Source: Apoderus coryli
Taxonomy: Eukaryota; Arthropoda; Insecta; Coleoptera; Attelabidae
DNA: 64,000 bases
Assembly: GCA_911728435.2 (NCBI GenBank)
Contig: OU452202.1
Span: 13,371,135-13,435,134 of the forward strand
Direction: 5' to 3'
Of this stretch, positions 1 through 12,900 are shown one piece after another. The notes beneath the pieces are model-generated. The model saw nothing but the letters and a program-made list of their open reading frames with translations, had not been told where the DNA came from and made no database searches. Within the stretch, counting starts at the first letter, position 1. The number at the start of each line of letters is the position of its first letter. Made by a program: the position numbers and the translations under genes.

Positions 1-390
1 ATCCCAGGATAGATGTAACAATAGGTGTGGAGGACAAACATTTTTTTGAATTTAGTAATGACATCTGGAGAAAGGTACCAAAAAAATGAGTTATCTGTTG
101 TTTTATAAACAAATTTATAAAAATCAGTGTCTTTATTTTACAATATACGAACAAAAGTTGTTTAGAATGCAGTATTAGATCGCCGCATCGAATTTCAATA
201 TAAAAGCATACTTTTGGAAAAAATACTTTTTTGCAATAATTATTATTATCATAGAATACTTCGTATTATTTAATTTTGTATCTTAGAACAAACGCCACAC
301 AAACATTATAACACATAATAAATATAAAAATTGAGACAACAAACGTATAAACAAACTGGGTAATTAGGTTTAATATTTTGTAATATACAT

Positions 391-1010
391 TTATTCAATA
401 TAATCACCGCCCACATCCGCACATTTTTCGATCCTTCTTCTGAATTTCTTAAAACTGTTTTGAATTTGTTCTAAAGATAAAGAGTTTGTAGCATTTCTAA
501 TTGTTTCCTGTAATATTGCGGCATCATTAGGAAGTGGTTCAGCATAAACCAATTGTTTGAGACAACCCCATAAAAGGAAGTCCAATATTGATAAGTCATG
601 GGATAGCGGCGGCCACTTGATCGGTCCATTTCTGGCAATCCAATTATCTCGAAAATTTCAACCACTGATTAACTGCTTCTGTGGATTGACCAGGGAAACC
701 GTCGTGTCGCAAATAAATTAAAGGCAAATTTATAAAATCATGTATATCCCTGAGAAAATTTTTCTCTAAGTAAATGTGCTGGTTTAACCTTTCTTCGATG
801 AAATAAGATCTAATAACTATGTGATATGACACGCCACACCACACATTTACTTTTTATAATATACTGTCGTCTAGAATGAATTCTAAAATTCGGATTTTCA
901 GATGACCAATACCGACAATTTCGTGATGAAAGAACACGATTGGTTGTGAATGTGGATTCATCTGAAAAAATTATAGAATGATGCTGCAAACGATCACACT
1001 TGTAGGAAAT
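391..1010 (-). pseudogene. Decayed Tc1/mariner (IS630-type) transposase, C-terminal half
   Basis: Reading the minus strand from about 1010 down, three frames together give an IS630/Tc1-type DDE transposase: SDEST followed by a YWSSENPN-like stretch near 960-900, then VWCGVSYHIVI, a degenerate second catalytic block LRHDGFPGQSTEAVNQWL near 700-660, and DFLLWGCLKQLVYAEPLP near 585-530, where the third acidic residue precedes FLLWG. The end IEKCADVGGDYIE is the usual C-terminus of this family. At least two frameshifts separate the blocks and no N-terminal helix-turn-helix part is visible, so this is a dead fragment. No terminal inverted repeats were found around it. Related fragments lie at 33.9-34.6 kb and 58.7 kb. 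Confidence 0.7.
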
Positions 1011-2570
1011 ATAAGTTATTTCATGTTCGTTGCATAATATACTATTTGGGGCACACTGTATATTTTTTCTTTTTATTAATCATTATTCGATGAACCGATT
1101 GAATGATTTTCTTGATATAAACAATTGACCACCTGTTGCATGACACTGGTTTAATTTAAAAGCATCACTTTATGCACACATCTGTGGGGATTTCGTTAAC
1201 TATAATTTCTATATTTAAACATGTTTTCTTTTTAATTGTAACTAATTTTCAGAAAAGTAAAAAAGTGAGCAGTAAAACTGGTTACAACTTTACGGTCATT
1301 TTTTTGTTAACTGACACTGACCAAAACAGCCCCTATACATCAACATTATTCAGAAAATTAGCAAGCAGAAATCAAGACGCTTTGAACTAATCAGGTTTGT
1401 CTGAACACATAAGTTTATGCCAAAAAACTATGGGTGTATTAAGCTAAACTTTAACTTACCTCAAATATCATCATATCATACTGAAAGCATTTAATCAAAA
1501 CCTGACCAACGTGTAAATTTATCTGCAAAATGTCTATTAACTAAGCGATCTTTTTAAAGTTGCGTAAAATTTTATCGGTCTTTTTCCGGACCAGAGACGC
1601 GCTCTTCTCAGTAAGACCAATCCGGCCGTCCGCATTCCAACTGAAGCGCACAATTTCATCGTCGTGACGCCGGGCGTCTGTTATTATACCCCCACCATAC
1701 AGCGATTCTCATTTGTTTTGTGTTTGTTGAATAAATTGCCCAAGACAGATACCACTTCATTATGAGCATTTCTATTTCACTCTATTTCACATTCTCACTG
1801 ATTTCCTTATCAATTGTATGCCTTTGTTATTCCTGAATTATTATAAATCTTTGACGGTATATACTCACGTTATTTAGTTCGCAATGTTGGGAAAAGATCG
1901 TCGTTTAAATTAGGTGAATGTTTGAACATGGAACGCGCTCCGGAATTTTATAGCTACACCTGTGAACCATTCTCGTAGTATCTGACAGATAGTCAACAAA
2001 TTTCGCTTACGGATTTACTAGAAACAAAATCAAATTGTTGCGGAGTAATCGACAACCAAACATTCCCGTTTACACCTTTGTGGTAAAGTAAAATTGTGGT
2101 GTTTTAACAGGAGACGAGTCAGTCGTTTTGGGATTATCAGCATCCGCAACTTTGAAAGTTCTGTATATGTTTTCAGTACCAACAGGAAACTATCGAAAGC
2201 ACTAATAAATATACATAGGAAAAGTCGGAGAAACTTCCAAAGTTTTTAATATTATTGGACATATTGTTTAGTTTTAATTACTTTAAATTAGGCAAGAATC
2301 GCGCAGAAGTTTTTCTTTTGGTATTCAAGAACAGATAGATTCATACAAAAATTGCACCTCTATATCGCTAGTAAAACGGAATTGCGTGTTTTGCTAATAC
2401 TGTTAGCATTCTCAGATGATAAATCAACGGGACGGCAAGATTTAAAAAAGTGTTTTGGCAAAGTGGAAAAACGTGTCCCAATGTAGAAAAGTTTTTGCTA
2501 ATTTCAGTACAAATTATATCAACATACCAATAATAAATTATATTTTAAAGAAGTAGTCCATTCTGAAGTG
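1011..2570. other. Intergenic, no recognised gene
   Basis: AT-rich sequence with short open frames only. A less AT-rich patch around 1580-1750, ending in TTGAATAAATTGCC, could be the 3' part of an LTR or another retroelement tail, but I found no second copy or matching end in the window. Confidence 0.5.
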
Positions 2571-2649
2571 GAGTGAATGTATTGTAATAGGAAATAAAAG
2601 TCTGACTCCACAAAATCAATTTAATACGTTACACTCAATGTGTTACATC

Positions 2650-2690
2650 CAAACATGTTTCGAAGATCACTAGCTTCATCATCAGTGGTA
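2650..2690 (-). ncRNA. Hammerhead-like ribozyme motif, left arm of foldback A
   Basis: On the minus strand: CTGATGA at 2685-2679, one T, a 4-bp stem GAAG/CTTC, GAAA at 2661-2658, then the palindrome ACATGT. The C-G pair present in the other arm's stem II is lost here through one change, so this copy is probably weaker. Confidence 0.5.
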
Positions 2691-2954
2691 AATTTCGAGA
2701 GAAAATTGTATTTGCAAATATTACATATGACTAGGTTGAGAGTAATGCGCCGAAGTCACCTTGAGGAAAAAATTTTTTGTTAATATTATTAAAATAAAAT
2801 TATGTTAATACATATTTACATACATATACATACATATATATAATTTTATTTTAATAATATTAACAAAAAAAATTTTTCCTCAAGGTGACTTCGGCGCATT
2901 ACTCTCAACCTAGTCATATGTAATATTTGCAAATACAATTTTCTCTCGAAATTT

Positions 2955-2996
2955 ACCACTGATGATGAAGCTAGTGAGCTTCGAAACATGTTTGGA
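2955..2996 (+). ncRNA. Hammerhead-like ribozyme motif, right arm of foldback A
   Basis: Core CTGATGA at 2959-2965, one extra T, stem II GAAGC/GCTTC with a 6-nt loop, GAAA at 2983-2986. The last A of GAAA starts the palindrome ACATGT, which could form stem III between two molecules, followed by T as the base before the predicted cleavage point. CCA before the core pairs with TGG after it (stem I, 3 bp plus possible further pairs after a bulge). The fold is inferred from the sequence; activity is unknown. Confidence 0.6.
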
Positions 2997-3180
2997 TGTA
3001 ACACATTGAGTGTAACGTATTAAATTGATTTTGTGGAGTCAGACTTTTATTTCCTATTACAATAAATTATATGTCAAAAAAGGATTTATTTTATCGAAAG
3101 CCAAATATTTTGATTGTTGGCTATTCATTGATCAATTTTTTTCTCAAAGAATTTATATATAACCCAGCTCTAATGAATTA

Positions 3181-3790
3181 TACAGGGTGTTTCAAGAAGA
3201 CGCCGCAATATTTAAGGCGATGATTTCTCAGGTTATTTAATGACGAAATTCCCATAAACATACGTCCGGAAAAGCATTGTGTCCAAGATACAAGATGTTA
3301 AAGTTTTTTTGTAAATAACGGTTTCTTTTTAATTAAGTCAAATATCTCCATACCGATTTCTTTAAAATTTGGCAGCGTTGTTGCTAGAAATAGGGGGCTG
3401 ATATGGCGTTAACTAGATCAAATTTATTAAGCCCAGTGGCGTTAGGAGGGCGAAACAGTTTTTTTGTCAATAATTTTTATTAAGTTTGCTCCCTAACGCC
3501 ACTGAACTTAATAATTTTGAACTAGTTAGGATCATATAAGCTCCCTATTTCTAGGAACAACGCTGCCAAAATTCAAAAAAATTGGTAAGGAGATATAAAA
3601 TAAACCGTTATTTACAAAAAACTTTAACACCTTTTATCTTGGACACAATGCTTTTCCGGACGTATGTGTATGGGAACTTTTTTGCATAAAATGACCTGAG
3701 AAATCACCCCCTTAATTATATTGCTGTCATGAGAAAAATGCCGATTTGGGAACTATTTTAAAAATGTGGAGATTTTTTTTACACCCTGTA
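3181..3790. repeat. Foldback MITE B with TACAGGGTGT ends
   Basis: Starts TACAGGGTGT and ends ACACCCTGTA. Long imperfect inverted arms run inward from both ends (for example GGACGTATGT near 3660 against ACATACGTCC near 3260, and CCCTAACGCCACTG near 3490 against CAGTGGCGTTAGG near 3434). About 610 bp, no ORF of its own. It abuts and interrupts the Harbinger fragment on its right. Other copies or partial copies with the same end motif occur at 26.26, 27.22, 35.33, 35.72 and 55.9 kb, and an internal piece recurs near 41.22 kb. Confidence 0.8.
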
Positions 3791-3839
3791 TAATATGTAA
3801 AAAGTACAAAATGTTTATTTACTTCTAACCTAGACAAAA

Positions 3840-4104
3840 ATATGCATATGAATGAAGCAAAGAGAGCAACAAATTTTAGCATAAAACAAGCAACCATTCT
3901 TGATTCTCTTGTAAACCAAAATATTGCAATGGCCCTTGTCACCTTCCAAATGTTTCTGCTTGCTGTACCTTTGTCAATGCCTACAAAATTCCCAACGGTC
4001 TGCAGAAAATTCCCTGTGGCATAGTAACTCAAAGTTACTAGCACCATTTGCTCAGGTGTCGTAACATGATGACCAAAATTAAAATTTTTTGTATGAAATT
4101 TCAT
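3840..4104 (-). pseudogene. PIF/Harbinger transposase fragment (HARBI1-like N-terminal part)
   Basis: The translated minus strand contains TPEQMVLVTLSYYATGNFLQ, then VGNFVGIDKGTASRNIWKVTRAIA. This is the conserved block upstream of the DDE nuclease in Harbinger transposases and their domesticated HARBI1 relatives ('EQ...TLRFYATG.F...VGD..G..KSTVSR.V..V..AI'). The nuclease region is missing: the frame runs into the foldback MITE at 3790. Fragment, not a functional gene. Confidence 0.75.
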
Positions 4105-4467
4105 AGTCTGTTAAATCTAGGCAAGTTTTCCCGAAGATCTTGATCTATATATTAGAAGAACAATACATAACATATGGAATAAACAATAATTACCCTTGAA
4201 CTCAGCTTAAACTTCAAAATTCGGGCGATCTACACAGTTGTCAAAAATGATACAATTTGAGCCGAACTTATGACTGAACCTGCTATGTACAACGCGGTAT
4301 CGTATCCTGAACTACGTTCAGCGCTGACCCACGCTTAAACTTGGCATCTACAACCGGGCTTAAGGAGTATTAATTCCAATTCGTATAAATAACTTCTCGA
4401 ATCATTGGTATCGAATTGTGGAATTAATAACCCCCTAAATTTTGCAGTCCGATAGTAGGAAAGTATC

Positions 4468-5720
4468 TTACGAGGGTTGGGTTGGTGTTGCAATCTGGCA
4501 ACTGACAGCTCTTTCGTAAAGTTGGACATTTTTGAGGTTATACGTACTCAGAACGTTTTGACATACGAGCGCTATTTGTGTTGTTTACAGTAACTTAAAA
4601 GATTCATCTCGACCCAAAACTGAAATTAAATCGTGAACATTTTCGTGCGATTATTTTCTACAACTTTCGACGTGGATTAACTCAGCAACACTGCATGGAT
4701 GAACTGAATTAAATTTTGGCGATGAAGCTCCATCAAGGACCAGTGTTTATCGATGGTATGGTGAATCAATCGTGGTCGTAGTTCACTTCAAGACGAATTT
4801 CGTGAAGGTCGTCCCAAATCAGTTGTTGTTCCGAAAACCATTGATGCTGTGCACGAACTGATATTGCAAGATCGTTATGTGACCTATCAAGAGATTGCGA
4901 CAACCTTAGGTGTTAGTGGGACCAGCATACATTCAATATTGCATAAACATTTGACTGTCAAAAAAATTTGTTCGCGTTGGATCCCACACAATTTGTCAAT
5001 CGCTCAAAAAAAGGCTCGCGTCGATTGGTCGAAAGAAATGCTCAAAGAATACGATCGCGGTGCTTCTAGACACGTCTATGACATCGTGACAGGTGATGAA
5101 TCGTGGATTTACGCGTATGAGCTCGAAAGTAAACAGCCGTCGACTGTATGGGTGTTTCAGGATGAGCCAAATCCAACAAAAGTTGTTCGCACACGAAGCA
5201 CTTCCAAGCAAATGGTCGCCTCTTTTTTCGCAACCGCACCACTAGAATAACGCAGAACAGTCAATTCTGAGTGGTACACAACCAATTGTTTGTCAGTTGT
5301 CTTCCAAGAAATCAGGAAAACCAACCGCCGAAGACGGATCACTCTTCACCACGACAATGCGAGCTCTCACACATCGGCTCAAACAACTGCATTTTTGAGC
5401 ACCCATAACATCGATTTGATGAGTCATCCGCCGTATAGTCCTGACTTGGCACCGAATGATTTCTTTTTATTCCCGTACGTAAAAAACAAACAGAGAGGTC
5501 AACGTTTTTCGACACCTGAAGAAGCAGTTGCTGCATTCAGGATGCATGTTTTGGAGATACCTCAATCAGAGTTGCAAAAGTGCTTCGACAATTGGTTCAA
5601 ACGGCGGCAAAAGTGTATAGATCTTCATGGGGAATATTTTGAAAAACAATAAAGTGATTTTCGATGATTAATATTTGTTTTTGTTCTCTAATCCCGAAAT
5701 ATAGAAGGCAACCCTCGTAA
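4468..5720 (+). mobile_element. Mariner element, full length between ends
   Basis: The inverted ends TACGAGGGTTG at 4469 and CAACCCTCGTA ending at 5720 bound 1.25 kb, the usual mariner size, with TA at each outer edge as expected for a TA target duplication. The interior encodes one mariner-type transposase in the plus orientation, carrying several disabling changes, so the element cannot move by itself. Divergence between ends is small, which suggests moderate age. Confidence 0.85.
4620..5652 (+). pseudogene. Mariner transposase, broken
   Basis: DD34D-type mariner transposase. The first part LNREHFRAIIFYNFRRG (from 4620) and FGDEAPSRTSVYRWYGE (from 4715) form the helix-turn-helix region. 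From 4768 the frame is RPKSVVVPKTIDAVHELIL, then the catalytic block VTGDESWIYAYE (near 5090), LHHDNASSHTS (near 5345) and SPDLAPNDFFLFPYVKNK (near 5445), ending HGEYFEKQ. Damage: an early TAA after the first block, two frame changes between 4620 and 4768, and an in-frame TAA at 5248-5250 next to a small deletion. The two long open pieces (4849-5250 and 5290-5652) are in the same frame. No start codon is preserved. Confidence 0.88.
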
Positions 5721-5721
5721 T

Positions 5722-6949
5722 TAAATAAGCACTCAAATAAATTTTATAATTTTGTATTTATTTCTTCTTACAATTACTTATTAAGTATACAATAAAAATA
5801 CAGTAAATTAAAAATGGCATTTCCTCTAAAAATATAGAGAATTTCGAGATTCATACTTCATAATAATAATTAATTAATTAAAGGAATAAATAAATAGATG
5901 CATACCCAACAACCTTATACCCCACAATTAAGCAAAATGTCGTAGTCGTTAAATTCAGTCGTGAAATGATAAATTTAAATAATTCTCTTCGATGCCTTTA
6001 GATTTGACGTACTTTGGCCGTGCTAACCAAAAATCAATTAATTGATATATAATGTATGTTTAATCACTATCTATAGGTAGTTTATTATAGAACAATAAAT
6101 GTTACTTTTCTGAAATATTAAAAACCTCTTCAGTTTCTTTTTACTTAATTTTTTTTTTCCGTTATTAGGTCTCTTCGAAAAAAGAGAGTACAAAATTTAA
6201 AAAAAATATTTTAGGAAATCTATATTTATCTTGACCACAATTTACTAAATTTGATATTCAGTTATTATTAATCATATTAAGAATCATCTGAACATTACAA
6301 ATCAAATTCAAGAACAAGGCATTGCTAAATAAATGCTGTACGAAAATAGAGAAAGATGTAGTATATAATGAGTAACACATTTTTTACATAAGGCATTAAT
6401 TATGAAGGCAACTTTAGGGATTTAGAAAACGGTTATGGCTTAAGAAATAGATATGAAAAATTTTGAATATCGTCAATCAAAATGATCCATGAAAAGTAAA
6501 TTTTACTGGCAATATTAAATTGATTGAATTACCTAAATTGAATTTTCTTAATTAACATCTTTTTCCGTTCTTCTAATAAAATTCAAAGTTAATAGTAAAT
6601 CTAATTCATGGTACTATCTTTTTGAAACTAGGACAGAAACTCCAAGGCCCTGCAGATAATATTAAAACGAATGTCTTTATTATTAATTTTAAAAAAGTAA
6701 ATTTTTTGACTAGATACACTAAACTAAATGCATAACAAATTTTTGATCAACACTTTTACTCATGTTCAGGTCAAATCTAAAAGCAAATAATACACGAAGT
6801 ATAACTTCAACTATTATACCCTTTTTAAATAATGACTTTTCTTTGTAAGTTTAATATAATAATAATAATCATAACCTATATTAATTACTACTGAGCAATT
6901 ATCACACCTCAACACACTTATTAATTCTCAAAAGATGTCCATTAGTTGA
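5722..6949. other. AT-rich region holding the mucin 3' UTR
   Basis: No gene seen. It lies downstream of the minus-strand stop codon at 6950-6952. A minus-strand AATAAA at 6681-6676, about 270 nt past the stop, is a plausible polyadenylation signal for the chitin-binding gene. Confidence 0.45.
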
Positions 6950-9900
6950 TTACAAACTATAACTTTTCTTACGTCTAAGCCCCAAATTTACAGTTTCAAT
7001 CGGTATTTCCCACCTACTTCGGCTACTGCTGTAACCTGCGCAATGGAACAGTTTCGTCGTTCGTTCACATCTTCGACTAATATCCCAATAAGCGAACCCT
7101 TCAGGACATTGGTAGAGGTAGCCCTCAAGCCGTTGCATAAAGTTGCGTTGACATTTGATAAATTGTTGGGAGCATTCTGATGCTTCCATTTCGTAGTAGC
7201 CTTCGGATGTGCATAGAGCTTTTGAAGTTGGAACTTGTATCTAAAGCAAGAACACTCGTATTAGTATGGTATAGTATTTTTAATTATAAATATAGTATTT
7301 GGTTAATAATAAACATGAGTGGTGTTTGATGGACTCTTTATTAGATGTTTTTCAGATTTAGAGTAAAAGTTCCAAATACCCATAACATGGTAAAAATAAG
7401 TTAAATAAAAACAACAAATCTATAGATAATAGGAATTAATACTCACTAGAGGTAATGAGTTAATGTCCAACATCCTATATAATGATTTGTTAGCAATCTG
7501 CCCCGTACATCTTTGGCTGCTTTCATTTGGTGGCAGACATTGAATCCTGTCATTATCGTAGATCAAACCATCTGGACAACTAAGCACTAGTACTTTATAT
7601 TCGTGATTTTGCGTGCTTTTGGTGCATTGATAAAACATGTTGCAATATTTTGGATGCCGTCTAAAGCCCGTGGGACATACTAGTGCGATTTGGTCGCCTT
7701 CAAGTTCACCAATTGGACAGGGTTCTTGTGAGATTTCACCTATGGGTGATGAAGTAGTTGTGCTATCAATGTTTCCTGATGATGTTACTTCTGTACTTAA
7801 ACTACTCGACTCTGTATTTGCTATAGAAGTTGTAGTGGATTCTGTGGTGTAAGTGCTGTCAGTTGGTTTACTTTCCGTGCTTAACGTAGAACTGTCTGGT
7901 AAACTGTTTGTTGTTGAATACGGTAAGTATGTAGTGCTTTCAGAAATACCTTCGGTACTGATTTGAGTACTACTTCCCTCCTTACCGGTTTCGGTAGTTG
8001 GTGGTAAGTATGTACTTCCAGAAGTGATACTTGTTGAGGCTGTTTCTGTACTTTCAGTTCCAGAGGTACCATATTCAGTAGTGGAAGCCTAAAAAATTAT
8101 ATTAATAAATTCAAGACACTTATACAGTTATTTCGAGTATAACAGAATTACCGTTTCAGATCCAGTAGCAACGTTGGAACATTTTCCTTGTACTGCCCAA
8201 GGATAATTACAAGTAACAGATTGTTCATCCCATACTGTGCCATTTCCGCATGAAAATTCATATTTGACATAACTGCCTTGACCATTGCTTACACATCTAT
8301 AGAACTTAGAACAGTTTTGTTGGTCACCAACAAATCCTTCACTTGCACATACGGTACCAGACAATGACCCGCTCAAATTTTGATTATTTGAACTTCCTTG
8401 TTGATTCGAACCTTGGTTGTTGTTGCCATTTTGTTGATTAGAGCTTTGGTTTTGGTTATTGCCTTGCTGATTGCCACTTCCGTTGTTGTTATTGCCTTGC
8501 TGATTTGAGCCTTGTTGGTTGGAGTTTTGATTGTTGTTATTATTGCCACTTTGTTGATTGCTAGAGCCTTGGTTGTTATTAGTTCCTTGCTGGTTAGAAC
8601 CTTGGTTCTGGTTTCCACTCTGTTCGTTGGAACCGGCTTGATTGTTGTTGTTGCCTTGTTGATTTGAGCCCTGTTGATTTGACCATTGACTATTATTATT
8701 TCCTTGCTGATTCGATCCTTGGTTGTTGTTTCCTTGTTGGTTAGAACCTTGTTGATTTGACCCTTGGTTACTATTTTGCTGGTTGGATCCCTGTTGACCA
8801 GTTTCTTGCTGATTGGATCCTTGACTATCAGTACCTCCTTGTGTATTTGATCCTTGTTCATTTCCACTACCTTGTTGACTTGATCCTTGATTATTATTTC
8901 CTTGTTGATTCGAGCCTTCGTTGTTGTTTCCACTTTGTTGATTGTTATTGGGTTGGGTAGGCAATGGTTGACTACATTTACCACTAACAGCAAATGGATG
9001 GTTACAGGCACCCGAACTTTCATCCCAAACTGTACCTTCTCCACAACTAAATTCATACTTTATAAAACTTCCTTTACCATCAGCAACACACCTATAGAAC
9101 TTTTTGCAATCATTTTCATCTTTGACAAAACCCTCAGATATACACTTGTTCTCTTTAATCTGGCCAATTTGCGTCTGTTGATTACTTCCACCTCCTGATT
9201 GATTATTTCCACCTCCTTGTTGGTTATTTCCAGTCTCTTGGTTATTTCCATTTTGTTGATTATTGCCTTGGTTATTACCACCTTGTTGTTGATTGGAGCC
9301 TTGATTATTATTTCCATTTTGTTGGTTATTGCCACCTTGTTGTTGATTGGAGCCTTGATTATTATTTCCATTTTGTTGGTTATTGCCTTGGTTATTGCCA
9401 CCTTGTTGATTGGAGCCTTGATTATTATTTCCATTTTGTTGATTATTGCCTTGGTTGTTGCCACCTTGTTGTTGATTGGAGCCTTGATTATTATTTCCAT
9501 TTTGTTGGTTATTGCCTTGGTTATTGCCACCTTGTTGATTGGAGCCTTGATTATTATTTCCATTTTGTTGATTATTGCCTTGGTTGTTGCCACCTTGTTG
9601 TTGATTGGAGCCTTGATTATTATTTCCATTTTGTTGGTTATTGCCACCTTGTTGATTGGAGCCTTGATTATTATTTCCATTTTGTTGATTATTGCCTTGG
9701 TTGTTGCCACCTTGTTGTTGATTGGAGCCTTGATTATTATTTCCATTTTGTTGGTTATTACCTTGGTTATTGCCACCTTGTTGTTGATTTGAGCCTTGAT
9801 TATTATTTCCATTTTGTTGGTTATTACCTTGGTTATTGCCACCTTGTTGTTGATTTAAACCTTGATTATTATTTCCATTTTGTTGGTTATTGCCTTGGTT

Positions 9901-12900
9901 ATTGCCACCTTGTTGTTGATTGGAGCCTTGATTATTATTTCCATTTTGTTGGTTATTGCCTTGGTTATTGCCACCTTGTTGTTGATTTGAGCCTTGATTA
10001 TTATTTCCATTTTGTTGGTTATTGCCACCTTGTTGTTGATTGGAGCCTTGATTATTATTTCCATTTTGTTGGTTATTGCCTTGGTTATTGCCACCTTGTT
10101 GTTGATTGGAGCCTTGATTATTATTTCCATTTTGTTGGTTATTGCCTTGGTTATTGCCACCTTGTTGTTGATTGGAGCCTTGATTATTATTTCCATTTTG
10201 TTGGTTATTGCCTTGGTTATTGCCACCTTGTTGTTGATTGGAGCCTTGATTATTATTTCCATTTTGTTGGTTATTGCCACCTTGTTGTTGATTGGAGCCT
10301 TGATTATTATTTCCATTTTGTTGATTATTGCCTTGGTTATTGCCACCTTGTTGTTGATTGGAGCCTTGATTATTATTTCCATTTTGTTGGTTATTGCCTT
10401 GGTTATTGCCACCTTGTTGATTGGAGCCTTGATTATTATTTCCATTTTGTTGATTATTGCCTTGGTTATTGCCACCTTGTTGTTGATTGGAGCCTTGATT
10501 ATTATTTCCATTTTGTTGGTTATTGCCTTGGTTATTGCCACCTTGTTGTTGATTGGAGCCTTGATTATTATTTCCATTTTGTTGCTGCTGATTGTTTTGT
10601 TGGTTATTACCTTGGTTATTGCCACCTTGTTGTTGATTGGAGCCTTGATTATTATTTACGTTTTGTTCATTATTACTTTGTGTATTGGAACCATCAACAA
10701 CTTGTGATGACGACGAAATGCTACATTTTCCAGAAACTGCATACGGATAATTACATGAGGAAGTCTTTTCGTCCCATACGGTACTGTCGCCACAACTAAA
10801 TTCATATTTTTGGTAGCCACCTTTGCCATCACCAACACATCTGTAGAATTTCTTGCAGTCATTATCGTCTTTGGCAAATCCTTCCGACACACATGTATTA
10901 TCTTTTATTTCTCCTAATTGCTGACTGGTGTCCTGGTTTCCATTTTGTTCATTCGATCCTTGAGTGTTGTTTTCTGTTTGCTCATTAGAACCTTGTCCAT
11001 TGTTTTCTCCACTTTGTTGATTCGTTCCTTGATTGCCGTTTGACCCTTGTTGATTTGAGCCATTGGATCCTTGATTATTATTCCCATTTTGCTGGTTAGA
11101 TCCTTGATTGTTGCCTTGGTTATTTGATCCCTGCTGACTTCCGTTTTCATTTTGGCCTTGTTGGCTTCCATTTTCATTCGATCCTTGAGTGTTGCTTCCT
11201 GTTTGCTCATTGGAACCTTGTCCATTGGTTTGTCCACCTTGTTGATTATTGTTACCATTTTGTTGATTCGTTCCTTGATTGCCGTTTGACCCTTGTTGAT
11301 TTGAGCCATTGGTTCCTTGATTATTATTTCCATTTTGTTGGTTAGATCCTTGATTGTTGCCACCGCCTTGTTGGTTCGAATTACTGGATCCTTGATTATT
11401 ATTTCCAATTTGCTGGTTAGATCCTTGATTGTTGCTGCCTTGTTGGTTTGAGCCTTGTTGATTAGAATTACTCGATCCTTGATTGTTGTTACTGTTAGAT
11501 CCTTGATTGGTTTGCTCATTAGAACCAGTCTCCGGAATGGCGGTGCTACATCTTCCTGTTACAGCAGAAGCATAGTTACATGCAGATGTGACTTCATCCC
11601 AAACAGTACCGTCACCGCATGAAAATTCGTACTTAGTAAATCCACCTTTACCATCACCAACGCATCTATAAAATTTCTTGCAATCGCTTTCATCAGCTAC
11701 AAATCCTTCAGATATACACCTGTTGAGTTGTATTTGTCCTGTCTGTGTGTTAGTTCCTTGATTGTTATTGTTTTGTTGGTTACTATTGCCTTCCTGTTGG
11801 TTTGTACCTTGACTTGCACTTCCATTTTGTTCGTTTGGTTCCTTATTATTGTTTTCTCCAGAATTAGTACCGCTTTGTTGATTTGATCCTTGATTGTTGT
11901 TTCCCGTATTATTGTTCTGTCCTTGTTGGGTTGATCCACCATTGTTGTTGCCACCTTCAATTGATCCTTGCTGACCTTGATTATTACTACCATGATTATT
12001 ATTTTCATTCTGTTGGTTGGAGTTTTGATTTCCATTATTACCTTGTTCACTATTTCCCTGATTATTATTGTTGTTTTCCTGATTTGTAGTATCGACATTA
12101 TTACCTTGGTTGTTGTTGCTACTTTGAGACAAAGGTTCACTACATTTTCCACTAACAGCATAAGGATGGTTACAGGATGATGTAGCTTCATCCCACACCG
12201 TATTGTCTCCACAAGTAAACTCGTATTTTATAAATCCACCCCGCCCATTTCCGACACATCTATAGAATTTCTTACAGTTAGTTTCATCTTTCACAAATCC
12301 TTCAGACACGCAACTGTTATCTTGTATTTGACCAGTTGGTTCGTTAGAGCCTTGTTGATTAGATCCTTGCTGATTTGATCCTTGTTGATTGGAACCTTGC
12401 TGATTTGATCCTTGTTGATTGGAACCTTGTTGATTAGATCCTTGCGGATTAGATCCTTGTTGATTAGTGCCTTGCTGATTTGATCCTTGTTGATTGGTTC
12501 CTTGTTGATTAGACCCTTGCTGATTAGAACCTTGCTGATTTGATCCTTGTTGATTGAAACCTTGTTGATTAGATCCTTGTTGATTAGTGCCTTGCTGATT
12601 TGATCCTTGTTGACTGGAACCTTGTTGATTAGATCCTTGCTGATTAGATCCTTGTTGATTAGTGCCTTGTTGATTAGTGCCTTGCTGATTTGATCCTTGT
12701 TGATTGGTTCCTTGTTGATTAGACCCTTGCTGATTAGAACCTTGCTGATTTGATCCTTGTTGATTGGAACCTTGTTGATTAGATCCTTGTTGATTAGTGC
12801 CTTGCTGATTTGATCCTTGTTGATTGGTTCCTTGTTGATTAGATCCTTGCTGATTAGATCCTTGTTGATTAGTGCCTTGTTGGTTTGATCCTTGTTGATT

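Larger units (their letters stand above)
2579..3064. repeat. Foldback element A (about 225-bp inverted arms) with hammerhead-like cores
   Basis: The segment is an almost perfect inverted repeat. The left arm (about 2579-2802) reads as the reverse complement of the right arm (about 2840-3064), separated by about 37 bp of (CATA)-like AT microsatellite. The arms begin with TATTGTAATAGGAAATAAAAG and its complement. Both arms carry the same motif, CTGATGATGAAGC...GAAACATG, which has the layout of a small hammerhead ribozyme. One arm difference falls in that hairpin (left arm GATCTTC, right arm GAGCTTC). No ORF is present, so this is a non-autonomous element. Its class is unknown; the ribozyme motif suggests derivation from Penelope-like ends. 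Confidence 0.85.

Noticed and set aside
1580..1790. GC-richer patch ending TTGAATAAATTGCCC as an LTR end
   Set aside because: Single occurrence in the window and no partner or coding sequence.
9199..10799. Long plus-strand open frames (hydrophobic I/L/V or YYFHFVGYC repeats) opposite the mucin repeats
   Set aside because: They are the complement of the Q/N-rich coding minisatellite, repeat with the same 66-bp period and end with it; no independent start or domain.
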